From positions 5,890,001-5,954,000 of the forward strand of contig CAWUCO010000268.1 in NCBI GenBank assembly GCA_963920705.1: 64,000 nucleotides of DNA, in the 5' to 3' direction. Below, in pieces: positions 11,764 to 24,746 of this stretch (positions are counted from its first letter, which is position 1; each line of letters begins with the position of its first letter). Below the pieces are notes generated by a model. That model had not been told where the DNA came from and did no database searches. It saw nothing but the letters and a program-made list of their open reading frames with translations. The position numbers were made by a program, and so were the translations under genes. Origin of the DNA: Odiellus spinosus (taxonomy: Eukaryota > Arthropoda > Arachnida > Opiliones > Phalangiidae).

Positions 11764-13648
11764 CGAAAACTCTTGATTTTCAGATAGACCAATATTTGCT
11801 CTTTCGAGTGGTCTTAATTTTGTCTAAATCGCTTAAAAATCAAAAGTTTTGTGTCCATTTGAATCCAATAATCTTGGATTTTTATGTGTTTTTGCTTAAT
11901 TTTAACCAATTTTATAATTGTCACAATTTTGCAATTTAGACAAAACCAAAGTCATTCGAAAGAGCAATTTAAGGGACAGTCTAAATAATAAGAGTTTTCA
12001 AAAATCCGTTGAAAAACAAGAAAAATATGGCCAATTCTAGAAACCATACAATATCAAAATAGTCAAATTTCAGATTTTAAAAATTCGCTTTTTGATATTA
12101 GATGTTTTTTGAATTGGCTATATTTTCCATGTTTTTCAACGGATTTTCCAAAACTCTTGATTTTCAGATAGACCAATATTTGCTATTTCGAGTGGTCTTA
12201 ATTTTGTCTAAATCGCTTAAAAATCAAAAGTTTTGTGTCCATTTGAATCCAATAATCTTGGATTTTTAAGTGTTTTTGCTTAATTTTAACCAATTTTATA
12301 TTTGTCACAATTTTGCAATTTAGACAAAACCAAAGTCATTCGAAAGAGCAATTAATGGACAGTCTAAATAATAAGAGTTTTCAAAAATCCGTTGAAAAAC
12401 AAGAAAAATATGGCCAATTCAAGAAACCATAGAATATCAAAATAGTCAAATTTCAGATTTTAAAAATTCGCTTTTTGATATTAGATGTTTTTTGAATTGT
12501 CCATATTTTCCATGTTTTTCAACGGATTTTCCAAAACTCTTGATTTTCAGATAGACCAATATTTGCTCTTTCGAGTGGTCTTAATTTTGTTTAAATCGCT
12601 TAAAAATCAAAAGTTTTGTGTCCATTTGAATCCAATAATCTTGGATTTTTAAGTGTTTTTGCTTAATTTTAACCAATTTTATATTTGTCACAATTTTGCA
12701 ATTTAGACAAAACCAAAGTCATTCGAAAGAGCAATTAATGGACAGTCTAAATAATAAGAGTTTTCAAAAATCCGTTGAAAAACAAGAAAAATATGGCCAA
12801 TTCAAGAAACCATACAATATCAAAATAGTCAAATTTCAGATTTTAAAAATTCGCTTTTTGATATTAGATGTTTTTTGAATTGGCTATATTTTCCATGTTT
12901 TTCAACGGATTTTCCAAAACTCTTGATTTTCAGATAGACCAATATTTGCTATTTCGAGTGGTCTTAATTTTGTCTAAATCGCTTAAAAATCAAAAGTTTT
13001 GTGTCCATTTGAATCCAATAATCTTTGATTTTTAAGTGTTTTTGCTTAATTTTAACCAATTTTATATTTGTCACAATTTTGCAATTTAGACAAAACCAAA
13101 GTCATTCGAAAGAGCAATTAATGGACAGACTAAATAATAAGAGTTTTCAAAAATCCGTTGAAAAACAAGAAAAATATGGCCAATTCAAGAAACCATAGAA
13201 TATCAAAATAGTCAAATTTCAGATTTTAAAAATTCGCTTTTAGATATTAGATGTTTTTTGAATTGTCCATATTTTCCATGTTTTTCAACGGATTTTCCAA
13301 AACTCTTGATTTTCAGATAGACCAATATTTGCTCTTTCGAGTGGTCTTAATTTTGTCTAAATCGCTTAAAAATCAAAAGTTTTGTGTCCATTTGAATCCA
13401 ATAATCTTGGATTTTTAAGTGTTTTTGCTTAATTTTAACCAATTTTATATTTGTCACAATTTTGCAATTTAGACAAAACCAAAGTCATTCGAAAGAGCAA
13501 TTAATGGACAGTCTAAATAATAAGAGTTTTCAAAAATCCGTTGAAAAACAAGAAAAATATGGCCAATTCAAGAAACCATATAATATCAAAATAGTCAAAT
13601 TTCAGATTTTAAAAATTGGCTTTTTGATATTAGATGTTTTTTGAATTG
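11764..13648 (+). repeat. Forward segment 3 (about five units)
   Basis: It opens with the TTATGTG/TTTAAGGGAC unit, here with a private CCAATTCTAGAAACC at about 12031. A CCATAGAATATC unit, a CCATACAATATC unit and the CAGACTAAAT unit follow, then the switching unit. A TTTTGTTTAAATCGC allele (about 12585) recurs near 24450. Confidence 0.88.
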
Positions 13649-14443
13649 GCCATATTTTTCTTGTTTTTCAACGTATTTTTAAAAACTCTTATTATTTAGA
13701 CTGTCCATTTATTGCTCTTTCGAATGACTTTGGTTTTGTCTAAATTGCAAAATTGTGACAAATATAAAATTGGTTAAAATTAAGCAAAAACGCTTAAAAA
13801 TCCAAGATTATTGGATTCAAATGGACACAAAACTTTTGATTTTTAAGCGATTTAGACAAAATTAAGACCACTCGAAAGAGCAAATATTGGTCTATCTGAA
13901 AATCAAGAGTTTTGGAAAATCCGTTGAAAAACATGGAAAATATGGACAATTCAAAAAACATCTAATATCAAAAAGCGAATTTTTAAAATCTTTAATTTGA
14001 CTATTTTGATATTGTATGATTTCTTGAATTGGCCATATTTTTCTTGTTTTTCAACGGATTTTTGAAAACTCTTATTATTTAGACTGTCCATTAATTGCTC
14101 TTTCGAATGACTTTGGTTTTGTCTAAATTGCAAAATTGTGACAATTATAAAATTGGTTAAAATTAAGCAAAAACACTTAAAAATCCAAGATTATTGGATT
14201 CAAATGGTCACAAAACTTTTGATTTTTAAGCGATTTAGAAAAATTAGACCACTCGAAAGAGCAAATATTGGTCTATCTAAAAAACATGAGTTTTGGAAAA
14301 TCCCTTGAAAAACATGGAAAATTTGGACAATTCAAAAAACATCTAATATCAAAAAGCGAATTTTTAAAATCTGAAATTTGACTATTTTGATATTGTATGA
14401 TTTCTTGAATTGGCCATATTTTTCTTGTTTTTCAACGGATTTT
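13649..14443 (-). repeat. Reverse block 3 (two units)
   Basis: First reverse block of the first 4591-bp copy. Entry carries CAACGTATTTTTAAAAACTC; the exit hybrid TTTTCGAAAACTC leads into GAGAGGTC. The second reverse unit has the two-base loss in TTTAGAAAAATTAGACC. Confidence 0.9.
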
Positions 14444-14795
14444 CGAAAACTCTTGATTTTCAGATAGACCAATATTTGCTCTTTCGAGAGGTCTTAATTT
14501 TGTCTAAATCGCTTAAAAATCAAAAGTTTTGTGTCCATTTGAATCCAATAATCTTTGATTTTTAAGTGTTTTTGCTTAATTTTAACCAATTTTATATTTG
14601 TCACAATTTTGCAATTTAGACAAAACCAAAGTCATTCGAAAGAGCAATTAATGGACAGTCTAAATAATAAGAGTTTTCAAAAATCCGTTGAAAAACAAGA
14701 AAAATATGGCCAATTCAAGAAACCATATAATATCAAAATAGTCAAATTTCAGATTTTAAAAATTGGCTTTTTGATATTAGATGTTTTTTGAATTG
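14444..14795 (+). repeat. Forward island 4, 352 bp between two reverse blocks
   Basis: Only one forward left arm (unit start at 14609) separates block 3 from block 4. It joins an AATCTTTGATTTTTAAG right part to the switching unit (CCATATAATATC, AAAATTGGC). The CAGACTAAAT unit normally present between them is missing, consistent with loss of one unit by unequal exchange. Confidence 0.88.
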
Positions 14796-15590
14796 GCCAT
14801 ATTTTTCTTGTTTTTCAACGTATTTTTAAAAACTCTTATTATTTAGACTGTCCATTTATTGCTCTTTCGAATGACTTTGGTTTTGTCTAAATTGCAAAAT
14901 TGTGACAAATATAAAATTGGTTAAAATTAAGCAAAAACGCTTAAAAATCCAAGATTATTGGATTCAAATGGACACAAAACTTTTGATTTTTAAGCGATTT
15001 AGACAAAATTAAGACCACTCGAAAGAGCAAATATTGGTCTATCTGAAAATCAAGAGTTTTGGAAAATCCGTTGAAAAACATGGAAAATATGGACAATTCA
15101 AAAAACATCTAATATCAAAAAGCGAATTTTTAAAATCTTTAATTTGACTATTTTGATATTGTATGATTTCTTGAATTGGCCATATTTTTCTTGTTTTTCA
15201 ACGGATTTTTGAAAACTCTTATTATTTAGACTGTCCATTAATTGCTCTTTCGAATGACTTTGGTTTTGTCTAAATTGCAAAATTGTGACAATTATAAAAT
15301 TGGTTAAAATTAAGCAAAAACACTTAAAAATCCAAGATTATTGGATTCAAATGGTCACAAAACTTTTGATTTTTAAGCGATTTAGAAAAATTAGACCACT
15401 CGAAAGAGCAAATATTGGTCTATCTAAAAAACATGAGTTTTGGAAAATCCCTTGAAAAACATGGAAAATTTGGACAATTCAAAAAACATCTAATATCAAA
15501 AAGCGAATTTTTAAAATCTGAAATTTGACTATTTTGATATTGTATGATTTCTTGAATTGGCCATATTTTTCTTGTTTTTCAACGGATTTT
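14796..15590 (-). repeat. Reverse block 4 (two units)
   Basis: Same entry and internal markers as block 3. It exits into the GAGTGGTC and AATCTTTGATTTTTAAG unit. Confidence 0.9.
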
Positions 15591-16325
15591 CGAAAACTCT
15601 TGATTTTCAGATAGACCAATATTTGCTCTTTCGAGTGGTCTTAATTTTGTCTAAATCGCTTAAAAATCAAAAGTTTTGTGTCCATTTGAATCCAATAATC
15701 TTTGATTTTTAAGTGTTTTTGCTTAATTTTAACCAATTTTATATTTGTCACAATTTTGCAATTTAGACAAAACCAAAGTCATTCGAAAGAGCAATTAATG
15801 GACAGACTAAATAATAAGAGTTTTCAAAAATCCGTTGAAAAACAAGAAAAATATGGCCAATTCAAGAAACCATAGAATATCAAAATAGTCAAATTTCAGA
15901 TTTTAAAAATTCGCTTTTAGATATTAGATGTTTTTTGAATTGTCCATATTTTCCATGTTTTTCAACGGATTTTCCAAAACTCTTGATTTTCAGATAGACC
16001 AATATTTGCTCTTTCGAGTGGTCTTAATTTTGTCTAAATCGCTTAAAAATCAAAAGTTTTGTGTCCATTTGAATCCAATAATCTTGGATTTTTAAGTGTT
16101 TTTGCTTAATTTTAACCAATTTTATATTTGTCACAATTTTGCAATTTAGACAAAACCAAAGTCATTCGAAAGAGCAATTAATGGACAGTCTAAATAATAA
16201 GAGTTTTCAAAAATCCGTTGAAAAACAAGAAAAATATGGCCAATTCAAGAAACCATATAATATCAAAATAGTCAAATTTCAGATTTTAAAAATTGGCTTT
16301 TTGATATTAGATGTTTTTTGAATTG
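15591..16325 (+). repeat. Forward segment 5 (about two units)
   Basis: It contains the CAGACTAAATAATAAG/CTTTTAGATATT unit and the switching unit, matching the forward parts of the 1529-bp repeat further left. Confidence 0.87.
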
Positions 16326-17120
16326 GCCATATTTTTCTTGTTTTTCAACGTATTTTTAAAAACTCTTATTATTTAGACTGTCCATTTATTGCTCTTTCGA
16401 ATGACTTTGGTTTTGTCTAAATTGCAAAATTGTGACAAATATAAAATTGGTTAAAATTAAGCAAAAACGCTTAAAAATCCAAGATTATTGGATTCAAATG
16501 GACACAAAACTTTTGATTTTTAAGCGATTTAGACAAAATTAAGACCACTCGAAAGAGCAAATATTGGTCTATCTGAAAATCAAGAGTTTTGGAAAATCCG
16601 TTGAAAAACATGGAAAATATGGACAATTCAAAAAACATCTAATATCAAAAAGCGAATTTTTAAAATCTTTAATTTGACTATTTTGATATTGTATGATTTC
16701 TTGAATTGGCCATATTTTTCTTGTTTTTCAACGGATTTTTGAAAACTCTTATTATTTAGACTGTCCATTAATTGCTCTTTCGAATGACTTTGGTTTTGTC
16801 TAAATTGCAAAATTGTGACAATTATAAAATTGGTTAAAATTAAGCAAAAACACTTAAAAATCCAAGATTATTGGATTCAAATGGTCACAAAACTTTTGAT
16901 TTTTAAGCGATTTAGAAAAATTAGACCACTCGAAAGAGCAAATATTGGTCTATCTAAAAAACATGAGTTTTGGAAAATCCCTTGAAAAACATGGAAAATT
17001 TGGACAATTCAAAAAACATCTAATATCAAAAAGCGAATTTTTAAAATCTGAAATTTGACTATTTTGATATTGTATGATTTCTTGAATTGGCCATATTTTT
17101 CTTGTTTTTCAACGGATTTT
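16326..17120 (-). repeat. Reverse block 5 (two units)
   Basis: Third reverse block of the first 4591-bp copy. It exits, as block 2 does, into the GGATTTTTATGTG/AATTTAAGGGAC unit. Confidence 0.9.
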
Positions 17121-18239
17121 CGAAAACTCTTGATTTTCAGATAGACCAATATTTGCTCTTTCGAGTGGTCTTAATTTTGTCTAAATCGCTTAAAAATCAA
17201 AAGTTTTGTGTCCATTTGAATCCAATAATCTTGGATTTTTATGTGTTTTTGCTTAATTTTAACCAATTTTATAATTGTCACAATTTTGCAATTTAGACAA
17301 AACCAAAGTCATTCGAAAGAGCAATTTAAGGGACAGTCTAAATAATAAGAGTTTTCAAAAATCCGTTGAAAAACAAGAAAAATATGGCCAATTCAAGAAA
17401 CCATACAATATCAAAATAGTCAAATTTCAGATTTTAAAAATTCGCTTTTTGATATTAGATGTTTTTTGAATTGGCTATATTTTCCATGTTTTTCAACGGA
17501 TTTTCCAAAACTCTTGATTTTCAGATAGACCAATATTTGCTATTTCGAGTGGTCTTAATTTTGTCTAAATCGCTTAAAAATCAAAAGTTTTGTGTCCATT
17601 TGAATCCAATAATCTTGGATTTTTAAGTGTTTTTGCTTAATTTTAACCAATTTTATATTTGTCACAATTTTGCAATTTAGACAAAACCAAAGTCATTCGA
17701 AAGAGCAATTAATGGACAGTCTAAATAATAAGAGTTTTCAAAAATCCGTTGAAAAACAAGAAAAATATGGCCAATTCAAGAAACCATAGAATATCAAAAT
17801 AGTCAAATTTCAGATTTTAAAAATTCGCTTTTTGATATTAGATGTTTTTTGAATTGTCCATATTTTCCATGTTTTTCAACGGATTTTCCAAAACTCTTGT
17901 TTTTTAGATAGATCAATATTTGCTCTTTCGAGTGGTCTTAATTTTGTCTAAATCGCTTAAAAATCAAAAGTTTTGTGTCCATTTGAATCCAATAATCTTG
18001 GATTTTTAAGTGTTTTTGCTTAATTTTAACCAATTTTATATTTGTCACAATTTTGCAATTTAGACAAAACCAAAGTCATTCGAAAGAGCAATTAATGGAC
18101 AGTCTAAATAATAAGAGTTTTCAAAAATCCGTTGAAAAACAAGAAAAATATGGCCAATTCAAGAAACCATATAATATCAAAATAGTCAAATTTCAGATTT
18201 TAAAAATTGGCTTTTTGATATTAGATGTTTTTTGAATTG
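17121..18239 (+). repeat. Forward segment 6 (about three units)
   Basis: It spans the join of the two 4591-bp copies near 17912. It holds the TTTAAGGGAC unit, a CCATAGAATATC unit whose right arm has CTTGTTTTTTAGATAGATC, and the switching unit. Confidence 0.88.
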
Positions 18240-19034
18240 GCCATATTTTTCTTGTTTTTCAACGTATTTTTAAAAACTCTTATTATTTAGACTGTCCATT
18301 TATTGCTCTTTCGAATGACTTTGGTTTTGTCTAAATTGCAAAATTGTGACAAATATAAAATTGGTTAAAATTAAGCAAAAACGCTTAAAAATCCAAGATT
18401 ATTGGATTCAAATGGACACAAAACTTTTGATTTTTAAGCGATTTAGACAAAATTAAGACCACTCGAAAGAGCAAATATTGGTCTATCTGAAAATCAAGAG
18501 TTTTGGAAAATCCGTTGAAAAACATGGAAAATATGGACAATTCAAAAAACATCTAATATCAAAAAGCGAATTTTTAAAATCTTTAATTTGACTATTTTGA
18601 TATTGTATGATTTCTTGAATTGGCCATATTTTTCTTGTTTTTCAACGGATTTTTGAAAACTCTTATTATTTAGACTGTCCATTAATTGCTCTTTCGAATG
18701 ACTTTGGTTTTGTCTAAATTGCAAAATTGTGACAATTATAAAATTGGTTAAAATTAAGCAAAAACACTTAAAAATCCAAGATTATTGGATTCAAATGGTC
18801 ACAAAACTTTTGATTTTTAAGCGATTTAGAAAAATTAGACCACTCGAAAGAGCAAATATTGGTCTATCTAAAAAACATGAGTTTTGGAAAATCCCTTGAA
18901 AAACATGGAAAATTTGGACAATTCAAAAAACATCTAATATCAAAAAGCGAATTTTTAAAATCTGAAATTTGACTATTTTGATATTGTATGATTTCTTGAA
19001 TTGGCCATATTTTTCTTGTTTTTCAACGGATTTT
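18240..19034 (-). repeat. Reverse block 6 (two units), copy of block 3
   Basis: It lies 4591 bp after block 3 with the same entry, internal and exit alleles, including the following GAGAGGTC. Confidence 0.9.
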
Positions 19035-19386
19035 CGAAAACTCTTGATTTTCAGATAGACCAATATTTGCTCTTTCGAGAGGTCTTAATTTTGTCTAAAT
19101 CGCTTAAAAATCAAAAGTTTTGTGTCCATTTGAATCCAATAATCTTTGATTTTTAAGTGTTTTTGCTTAATTTTAACCAATTTTATATTTGTCACAATTT
19201 TGCAATTTAGACAAAACCAAAGTCATTCGAAAGAGCAATTAATGGACAGTCTAAATAATAAGAGTTTTCAAAAATCCGTTGAAAAACAAGAAAAATATGG
19301 CCAATTCAAGAAACCATATAATATCAAAATAGTCAAATTTCAGATTTTAAAAATTGGCTTTTTGATATTAGATGTTTTTTGAATTG
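19035..19386 (+). repeat. Forward island 7, 352 bp, copy of island 4
   Basis: Single forward left arm (unit start 19200) between blocks 6 and 7, 4591 bp after its counterpart. Confidence 0.87.
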
Positions 19387-20181
19387 GCCATATTTTTCTT
19401 GTTTTTCAACGTATTTTTAAAAACTCTTATTATTTAGACTGTCCATTTATTGCTCTTTCGAATGACTTTGGTTTTGTCTAAATTGCAAAATTGTGACAAA
19501 TATAAAATTGGTTAAAATTAAGCAAAAACGCTTAAAAATCCAAGATTATTGGATTCAAATGGACACAAAACTTTTGATTTTTAAGCGATTTAGACAAAAT
19601 TAAGACCACTCGAAAGAGCAAATATTGGTCTATCTGAAAATCAAGAGTTTTGGAAAATCCGTTGAAAAACATGGAAAATATGGACAATTCAAAAAACATC
19701 TAATATCAAAAAGCGAATTTTTAAAATCTTTAATTTGACTATTTTGATATTGTATGATTTCTTGAATTGGCCATATTTTTCTTGTTTTTCAACGGATTTT
19801 TGAAAACTCTTATTATTTAGACTGTCCATTAATTGCTCTTTCGAATGACTTTGGTTTTGTCTAAATTGCAAAATTGTGACAATTATAAAATTGGTTAAAA
19901 TTAAGCAAAAACACTTAAAAATCCAAGATTATTGGATTCAAATGGTCACAAAACTTTTGATTTTTAAGCGATTTAGAAAAATTAGACCACTCGAAAGAGC
20001 AAATATTGGTCTATCTAAAAAACATGAGTTTTGGAAAATCCCTTGAAAAACATGGAAAATTTGGACAATTCAAAAAACATCTAATATCAAAAAGCGAATT
20101 TTTAAAATCTGAAATTTGACTATTTTGATATTGTATGATTTCTTGAATTGGCCATATTTTTCTTGTTTTTCAACGGATTTT
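19387..20181 (-). repeat. Reverse block 7 (two units), copy of block 4
   Basis: Entry and exit are 4591 bp after those of block 4, with the CGTA entry allele and ATCTTTAATTTG. Confidence 0.9.
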
Positions 20182-20916
20182 CGAAAACTCTTGATTTTCA
20201 GATAGACCAATATTTGCTCTTTCGAGTGGTCTTAATTTTGTCTAAATCGCTTAAAAATCAAAAGTTTTGTGTCCATTTGAATCCAATAATCTTTGATTTT
20301 TAAGTGTTTTTGCTTAATTTTAACCAATTTTATATTTGTCACAATTTTGCAATTTAGACAAAACCAAAGTCATTCGAAAGAGCAATTAATGGACAGACTA
20401 AATAATAAGAGTTTTCAAAAATCCGTTGAAAAACAAGAAAAATATGGCCAATTCAAGAAACCATAGAATATCAAAATAGTCAAATTTCAGATTTTAAAAA
20501 TTCGCTTTTAGATATTAGATGTTTTTTGAATTGTCCATATTTTCCATGTTTTTCAACGGATTTTCCAAAACTCTTGATTTTCAGATAGACCAATATTTGC
20601 TCTTTCGAGTGGTCTTAATTTTGTCTAAATCGCTTAAAAATCAAAAGTTTTGTGTCCATTTGAATCCAATAATCTTGGATTTTTAAGTGTTTTTGCTTAA
20701 TTTTAACCAATTTTATATTTGTCACAATTTTGCAATTTAGACAAAACCAAAGTCATTCGAAAGAGCAATTAATGGACAGTCTAAATAATAAGAGTTTTCA
20801 AAAATCCGTTGAAAAACAAGAAAAATATGGCCAATTCAAGAAACCATATAATATCAAAATAGTCAAATTTCAGATTTTAAAAATTGGCTTTTTGATATTA
20901 GATGTTTTTTGAATTG
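20182..20916 (+). repeat. Forward segment 8 (about two units), copy of segment 5
   Basis: CAGACTAAATAATAAG/CTTTTAGATATT unit, then the switching unit with AAAATTGGCTTTTTG. Confidence 0.87.
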
Positions 20917-21711
20917 GCCATATTTTTCTTGTTTTTCAACGTATTTTTAAAAACTCTTATTATTTAGACTGTCCATTTATTGCTCTTTCGAATGACTTTG
21001 GTTTTGTCTAAATTGCAAAATTGTGACAAATATAAAATTGGTTAAAATTAAGCAAAAACGCTTAAAAATCCAAGATTATTGGATTCAAATGGACACAAAA
21101 CTTTTGATTTTTAAGCGATTTAGACAAAATTAAGACCACTCGAAAGAGCAAATATTGGTCTATCTGAAAATCAAGAGTTTTGGAAAATCCGTTGAAAAAC
21201 ATGGAAAATATGGACAATTCAAAAAACATCTAATATCAAAAAGCGAATTTTTAAAATCTTTAATTTGACTATTTTGATATTGTATGATTTCTTGAATTGG
21301 CCATATTTTTCTTGTTTTTCAACGGATTTTTGAAAACTCTTATTATTTAGACTGTCCATTAATTGCTCTTTCGAATGACTTTGGTTTTGTCTAAATTGCA
21401 AAATTGTGACAATTATAAAATTGGTTAAAATTAAGCAAAAACACTTAAAAATCCAAGATTATTGGATTCAAATGGTCACAAAACTTTTGATTTTTAAGCG
21501 ATTTAGAAAAATTAGACCACTCGAAAGAGCAAATATTGGTCTATCTAAAAAACATGAGTTTTGGAAAATCCCTTGAAAAACATGGAAAATTTGGACAATT
21601 CAAAAAACATCTAATATCAAAAAGCGAATTTTTAAAATCTGAAATTTGACTATTTTGATATTGTATGATTTCTTGAATTGGCCATATTTTTCTTGTTTTT
21701 CAACGGATTTT
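20917..21711 (-). repeat. Reverse block 8 (two units), copy of block 5
   Basis: Last block with the CAACGTATTTTTAAAAACTC entry allele. It exits into the TTATGTG/TTTAAGGGAC unit. Confidence 0.9.
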
Positions 21712-24700
21712 CGAAAACTCTTGATTTTCAGATAGACCAATATTTGCTCTTTCGAGTGGTCTTAATTTTGTCTAAATCGCTTAAAAATCAAAAGTTTTGT
21801 GTCCATTTGAATCCAATAATCTTGGATTTTTATGTGTTTTTGCTTAATTTTAACCAATTTTATAATTGTCACAATTTTGCAATTTAGACAAAACCAAAGT
21901 CATTCGAAAGAGCAATTTAAGGGACAGTCTAAATAATAAGAGTTTTCAAAAATCCGTTGAAAAACAAGAAAAATATGGCCAATTCAAGAAACCATACAAT
22001 ATCAAAATAGTCAAATTTCAGATTTTAAAAATTCGCTTTTTGATATTAGATGTTTTTTGAATTGGCTATATTTTCCATGTTTTTCAACGGATTTTCCAAA
22101 ACTCTTGATTTTCAGATAGACCAATATTTGCTATTTCGAGTGGTCTTAATTTTGTCTAAATCGCTTAAAAATCAAAAGTTTTGTGTCCATTTGAATCCAA
22201 TAATCTTGGATTTTTAAGTGTTTTTGCTTAATTTTAACCAATTTTATATTTGTCACAATTTTGCAATTTAGACAAAACCAAAGTCATTCGAAAGAGCAAT
22301 TAATGGACAGTCTAAATAATAAGAGTTTTCAAAAATCCGTTGAAAAACAAGAAAAATATGGCCAATTCAAGAAACCATAGAATATCAAAATAGTCAAATT
22401 TCAGATTTTAAAAATTCGCTTTTTGATATTAGATGTTTTTTGAATTGTCCATATTTTCCATGTTTTTCAACGGATTTTCCAAAACTCTTGTTTTTTAGAT
22501 AGATCAATATTTGCTCTTTCGAGTGGTCTTAATTTTGTCTAAATCGCTTAAAAATCAAAAGTTTTGTGTCCATTTGAATCCAATAATCTTGGATTTTTAA
22601 GTGTTTTTGCTTAATTTTAACCAATTTTATATTTGTCACAATTTTGCAATTTAGACAAAACCAAAGTCATTCGAAAGAGCAATTAATGGACAGTCTAAAT
22701 AATAAGAGTTTTCAAAAATCCATTGAAAAACAAGAAAAATATGGCCAATTCAAGAAATCATAGAATATCAAAATAGTCAAATTTCAGATTTTCAAAATTC
22801 GCTTTTTGATATTAGATGTTTTTTTAATTGTCCATATTTTCCATGTTTTTCAACGGATTTTCCAAAACTCATGTTTTTTAGATAGACCAATATTTGCTCT
22901 TTCGAGTAGTCTTAATTTTGTCTAAATCGCTTAAAAATCAAAAGTTTTGTGTCCATTTGAATCCAATAATCTTGGATTTTTAAGTGTTTTTTCTTTATTT
23001 TAACCAATTTTATATTTGTAACAATTTTGCAATTTAGACAAAACCAAAGTCATTCGAAAGAGCAATTAATGGACAGTCTAAATAATAAGAGTTTTCAAAA
23101 ATCCGTTGAAAAACAAGAAAAATATGGCCAATTCAATAAATCATAGAATATCAAAATAGTCAAATTTCAGATTTTCAAAATTCGCTTTTTGATATTAGAT
23201 GTTTTTTGAATTGGCTATATTTTCCATGTTTTTCAACGGATTTTCCAAAACTCTTGTTTTTTAGATAGACCAATATTTGTTCTTTCGAGTAGTCTTAATT
23301 TTGTCTAAATCGCTTAAAAATCAAAAGTTTTGTGTCCATTTGAATCCAATAATCTTGGATTTTTAAGTGTTTTTGCTTTATTTTAACCAATTTTATATTT
23401 GTCACAATTTTGCAATTTAGACAAAACCAAAGTCATTCGAAAGAGCAATTAATGGACAGTCTAAATAACAAGAGTTTTCAAAAATCCATTGAAAAACAAG
23501 AAAAATATGGCCAATTCAAGAAATCATACAATATGAAAATAGTCCAATTTCAGATTTTAAAAATTCGCTTTTTGATATTAGATGCTTTTTGAATTGTCCA
23601 TATTTTCCATGTTTTTCAACGGATTTTCCAAAACTCTTGTTTTTTAGATAGACCAATATTTGCTCTTTCGAGTAGTCTTAATTTTGTCTAAATCGCTTAA
23701 AAATCAAAAGTTTTGTGTCCATTTGAATCCAATAATCTTGGATTTTTATGTGTTTTTGCTTAATTTTAACCAATTTTATAATTGTCACAATTTTGCAATT
23801 TAGACAAAACCAAAGTCATTCGAAAGAGCAATTTAAGGGACAGTCTAAATAATAAGAGTTTTCAAAAATCCGTTGAAAAACAAGAAAAATATGGCCAATT
23901 CAAGAAACCATACAATATCAAAATAGTCAAATTTCAGATTTTAAAAATTCGCTTTTTGATATTAGATGTTTTTTGAATTGGCTATATTTTCCATGTTTTT
24001 CAACGGATTTTCCAAAACTCTTGATTTTCAGATAGACCAATATTTGCTATTTCGAGTGGTCTTAATTTTGTCTAAATCGCTTAAAAATCAAAAGTTTTGT
24101 GTCCATTTGAATCCAATAATCTTGGATTTTTAAGTGTTTTTGCTTAATTTTAACCAATTTTATATTTGTCACAATTTTGCAATTTAGACAAAACCAAAGT
24201 CATTCGAAAGAGCAATTAATGGACAGTCTAAATAATAAGAGTTTTCAAAAATCCGTTGAAAAACAAGAAAAATATGGCCAATTCAAGAAACCATAGAATA
24301 TCAAAATAGTCAAATTTCAGATTTTAAAAATTCGCTTTTTGATATTAGATGTTTTTTGAATTGTCCATATTTTCCATGTTTTTCAACGGATTTTCCAAAA
24401 CTCTTGATTTTCAGATAGACCAATATTTGCTCTTTCGAGTGGTCTTAATTTTGTTTAAATCGCTTAAAAATCAAAAGTTTTGTGTCCATTTGAATCCAAT
24501 AATCTTGGATTTTTAAGTGTTTTTGCTTAATTTTAACCAATTTTATATTTGTCACAATTTTGCAATTTAGACAAAACCAAAGTCATTCGAAAGAGCAATT
24601 AATGGACAGTCTAAATAATAAGAGTTTTCAAAAATCCGTTGAAAAACAAGAAAAATATGGCCAATTCAAGAAACCATATAATATCAAAATAGTCAAATTT

Positions 24701-24746
24701 CAGATTTTAAAAATTCGCTTTTTGATATTAGATGTTTTTTGAATTG
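21712..24746 (+). repeat. Forward segment 9 (about eight units)
   Basis: Right of the second 4591-bp copy the units change type: AATCCATTGAAAAAC (about 22717 and 23485), TTTTTTCTTTATTTT (about 22990), CAATAAATCATAG (23134) and AGATGCTTTTTG (about 23580). From 23782 the TTTAAGGGAC unit and its two followers return. The last unit is a switching unit of a second kind, with CCATATAATATC but AAAATTCGCTTTTTG. Confidence 0.88.

Larger units (their letters stand above)
13322..22503 (+). repeat. 4591-bp higher-order repeat (12 units), two tandem copies
   Basis: The copies are about 13322-17912 and 17913-22503. Every landmark recurs at +4591: block entries 13649/18240, 14796/19387 and 16326/20917, and exits 14443/19034, 15590/20181 and 17120/21711. 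Rare alleles also recur, such as GAGAGGTC (14487/19078) and TTAGATAGATCAATATTTGC (about 17905/22496). I saw no difference between the copies at the sites compared, so this is the youngest large duplication in the window or an assembly duplication. Each copy holds three two-unit reverse blocks. Confidence 0.88.
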
